The notes under the pieces were generated by a model. It worked only from the letters and a program-made list of their open reading frames with translations, ran no database searches and was not told the DNA's origin. DNA of 16,116 nt from positions 1 through 16,116 of the forward strand of contig CAKRYE010000043.1 in the NCBI GenBank assembly GCA_934426285.1, read 5' to 3'. Within the stretch, counting starts at the first letter, position 1; every line of letters begins with the position of its first letter. The translations under genes and the position numbers were made by a program. Source of the stretch: an uncultured Blautia sp. GTDB taxonomy: Bacteria > Bacillota > Clostridia > Lachnospirales > Lachnospiraceae. Shown piece after piece: positions 15,099 to 16,116 of the stretch.

Positions 15099-15263
15099 AT
15101 GGATATTGATTTTAAAGAAGAGCTTAGAAAACGTGATGAACTTCTGACCGGTTATCTTAAACAGATTGAGATCCAGGAGGAATTTATCCAGAAACAGAAA
15201 GAATTGATTGAATATCTGGAAGATCATATTTCAAAGATTACAGACATTATCAGTGGCGTTTGA
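15099..15263 (+). CDS. 54-residue coiled-coil protein preceding the transposase
   Basis: The small, highly charged helical product has heptad-like spacing (about residues 14-47, QIEIQEEFIQKQKELIEYLE), predicting a coiled coil. The start is ATG 15099, 7 bases after GAGAGG; the reading frame is open further upstream to 15018 but that part has no ribosome binding site. It ends 25 bases before the IS66-family transposase gene and was probably carried with it. IS66 elements often encode two small accessory proteins (TnpA, TnpB) before the transposase; this sequence resembles neither that I can see, so it may be a different accessory factor or a remnant. Function unknown. Confidence 0.6.
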   Translation: MDIDFKEELRKRDELLTGYLKQIEIQEEFIQKQKELIEYLEDHISKITDIISGV

Positions 15264-15288
15264 TTATAACTGTACTGGAGGAAAACAT

Positions 15289-16116
15289 ATGCCTGATGCG
15301 TATGATCACATCTCACTTATGTGTCGGCTGAAAGCCGCACAGACAAGAAATAAAGAACTGGAATCCGGTGAACGCTATATTAAGCTGAAAGAACTCCATC
15401 AAAAGGAATGCAGAGCCTATGAACGTAAGATCCAGGCGTTGCTAACGGAGATAGCGGATGCACATAAAGAAACCATCCATGTCCGCAATTACTGGTTTCA
15501 GGTACTGGAGGATATGCTCCAGGAGTTTGAGGCAATGCAGAAAAAAGCTGACCAGAAGCTCCGGGAGATGGAGGAACGTGCCCTTCTTGCTGAGAGACAA
15601 AGAGATGAAGCATTGGAGAAAGCAAAAGAATTCCGCCTTAAGTTTTACGAAACCGCCACCCGGCTGGAAGAAGAACAGGGAAGGAATCTGAAACTTCATG
15701 CACAGATCAACCGTGATTATGAAAACTCCTCTATTCCTTCTTCCAAAACCATCCAGCAGAAAAAGATTGCAAACAGCAGGGAAAAGACAGGCAGGAAACC
15801 CGGAGGGCAGCCGGGACATAAAGGACATGGCCGAAAAAAGCAGGAGCCTACACAGCCGGTGATCTTTCTTCCACCACCGGAAGAAGTGCTTGATGACCAT
15901 GCCTTTAAGAAAACAGCAAGAACAATTATAAAACAAATGGTAAGCATCCGAATGGTCCTGGATGTAAAAGAATACCATGCTGATGTTTATTATAACAGCC
16001 AGACAGGGGAACGCATACATGCTGCATTTCCGGATGGTGTTATTGATGATGTGAATTATGATGGCAGCATCCGGGCATTTCTGTTCCTTCTGAATAACGA
16101 CTGCTGTACCTCTATT
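15289..16116 (+). CDS. IS66-family transposase (TnpC-like), 5' part, runs off the window edge
   Basis: The frame is open for 276 codons from ATG 15289 (TGGAGGA 6 bases upstream) to the window end. Residues about 20-140 form a long charged coiled coil. Then come NSSIPSS (146-152) and GRKPGGQPGHKGH (168-180), the diagnostic IS66 transposase block. The segment after it, where the zf-IS66 zinc finger normally lies (about 185-255), contains no cysteine at all. The last residues (VNYDGSIRAFLFLLNNDC) match the start of the DDE catalytic region, whose acidic residues are beyond the edge. The protein would move its element by cut-and-paste-like DDE chemistry if intact; completeness cannot be judged. 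Confidence 0.85.
   Translation, partial: MPDAYDHISLMCRLKAAQTRNKELESGERYIKLKELHQKECRAYERKIQALLTEIADAHKETIHVRNYWFQVLEDMLQEFEAMQKKADQKLREMEERALLAERQRDEALEKAKEFRLKFYETATRLEEEQGRNLKLHAQINRDYENSSIPSSKTIQQKKIANSREKTGRKPGGQPGHKGHGRKKQEPTQPVIFLPPPEEVLDDHAFKKTARTIIKQMVSIRMVLDVKEYHADVYYNSQTGERIHAAFPDGVIDDVNYDGSIRAFLFLLNNDCCTSI

Larger units (their letters stand above)
15099..16116 (+). mobile_element. Partial IS66-family insertion sequence
   Basis: Defined by the transposase gene and the small ORF before it. The left end should lie somewhere between 14912 and 15099, but I could not identify a terminal inverted repeat because the right end is not in the window. The strong terminator at 14866-14912 may be host or element DNA. 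Confidence 0.6.

Noticed and set aside
1..16116. CRISPR arrays, tRNA or rRNA genes
   Set aside because: No spaced direct repeats and no tRNA- or rRNA-like segments were recognised by eye.

Overview
The window looks like a chromosomal segment from a Lachnospiraceae-type Firmicute (Clostridia; Blautia/Dorea/Coprococcus-like). This is inferred from a T-box-controlled thrS, AGGAGG-type ribosome binding sites, near-consensus sigma-A promoters with 17-base spacers, a Lachnospiraceae-style PurA variant, and a three-gene DUF5717/DUF5716/TPR cluster that I recall as typical of this family. No database search was possible.

Layout. (1) 1-670, minus strand: 5' end of thrS with its T-box leader, terminator and consensus promoter. 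(2) 697-1792: an aldo/keto reductase gene closed by a strong hairpin that can serve both strands. (3) 1849-2734, minus: a secreted transglutaminase-like protein with cell-wall-binding-type repeats. (4) 2763-8461: a tight three-gene operon. It encodes an 1184-residue beta-domain/alpha-solenoid protein, a 415-residue Hsp70-like protein (ATPase-fold domain plus substrate-binding-like beta domain, no lid) and a 260-residue TPR protein. This is the best candidate for an undescribed system. (5) 8498-10963: a polar amino acid ABC importer (binding protein, permease, ATPase) with its own promoter; the binding protein has no lipobox cysteine. (6) 10975-13880: purB-purA, the two enzymes of the IMP-to-AMP branch, with a divergent PurA. 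(7) 13897-14721: a HAD phosphatase with two N-terminal membrane segments and a possible internal start. (8) 14722-15098: a structured non-coding stretch with alternating inverted repeats, a 15-bp-stem terminator, and two perfect plus one near-perfect DnaA boxes. (9) 15099-16116: a 54-residue coiled-coil ORF and the 5' part of an IS66-family transposase that runs off the right edge.

How the genes fit together. Most are housekeeping: threonyl-tRNA charging, AMP synthesis, amino acid uptake. The cluster at 2845-8461 has overlapping or very short gene spacing, one promoter and no internal terminator. Its members combine a chaperone-like nucleotide-binding fold with large helical-repeat scaffolds, which suggests a single cytoplasmic complex of unknown purpose. 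The right end is accessory DNA (insertion sequence), and the DnaA boxes and inverted repeats lie at its border.
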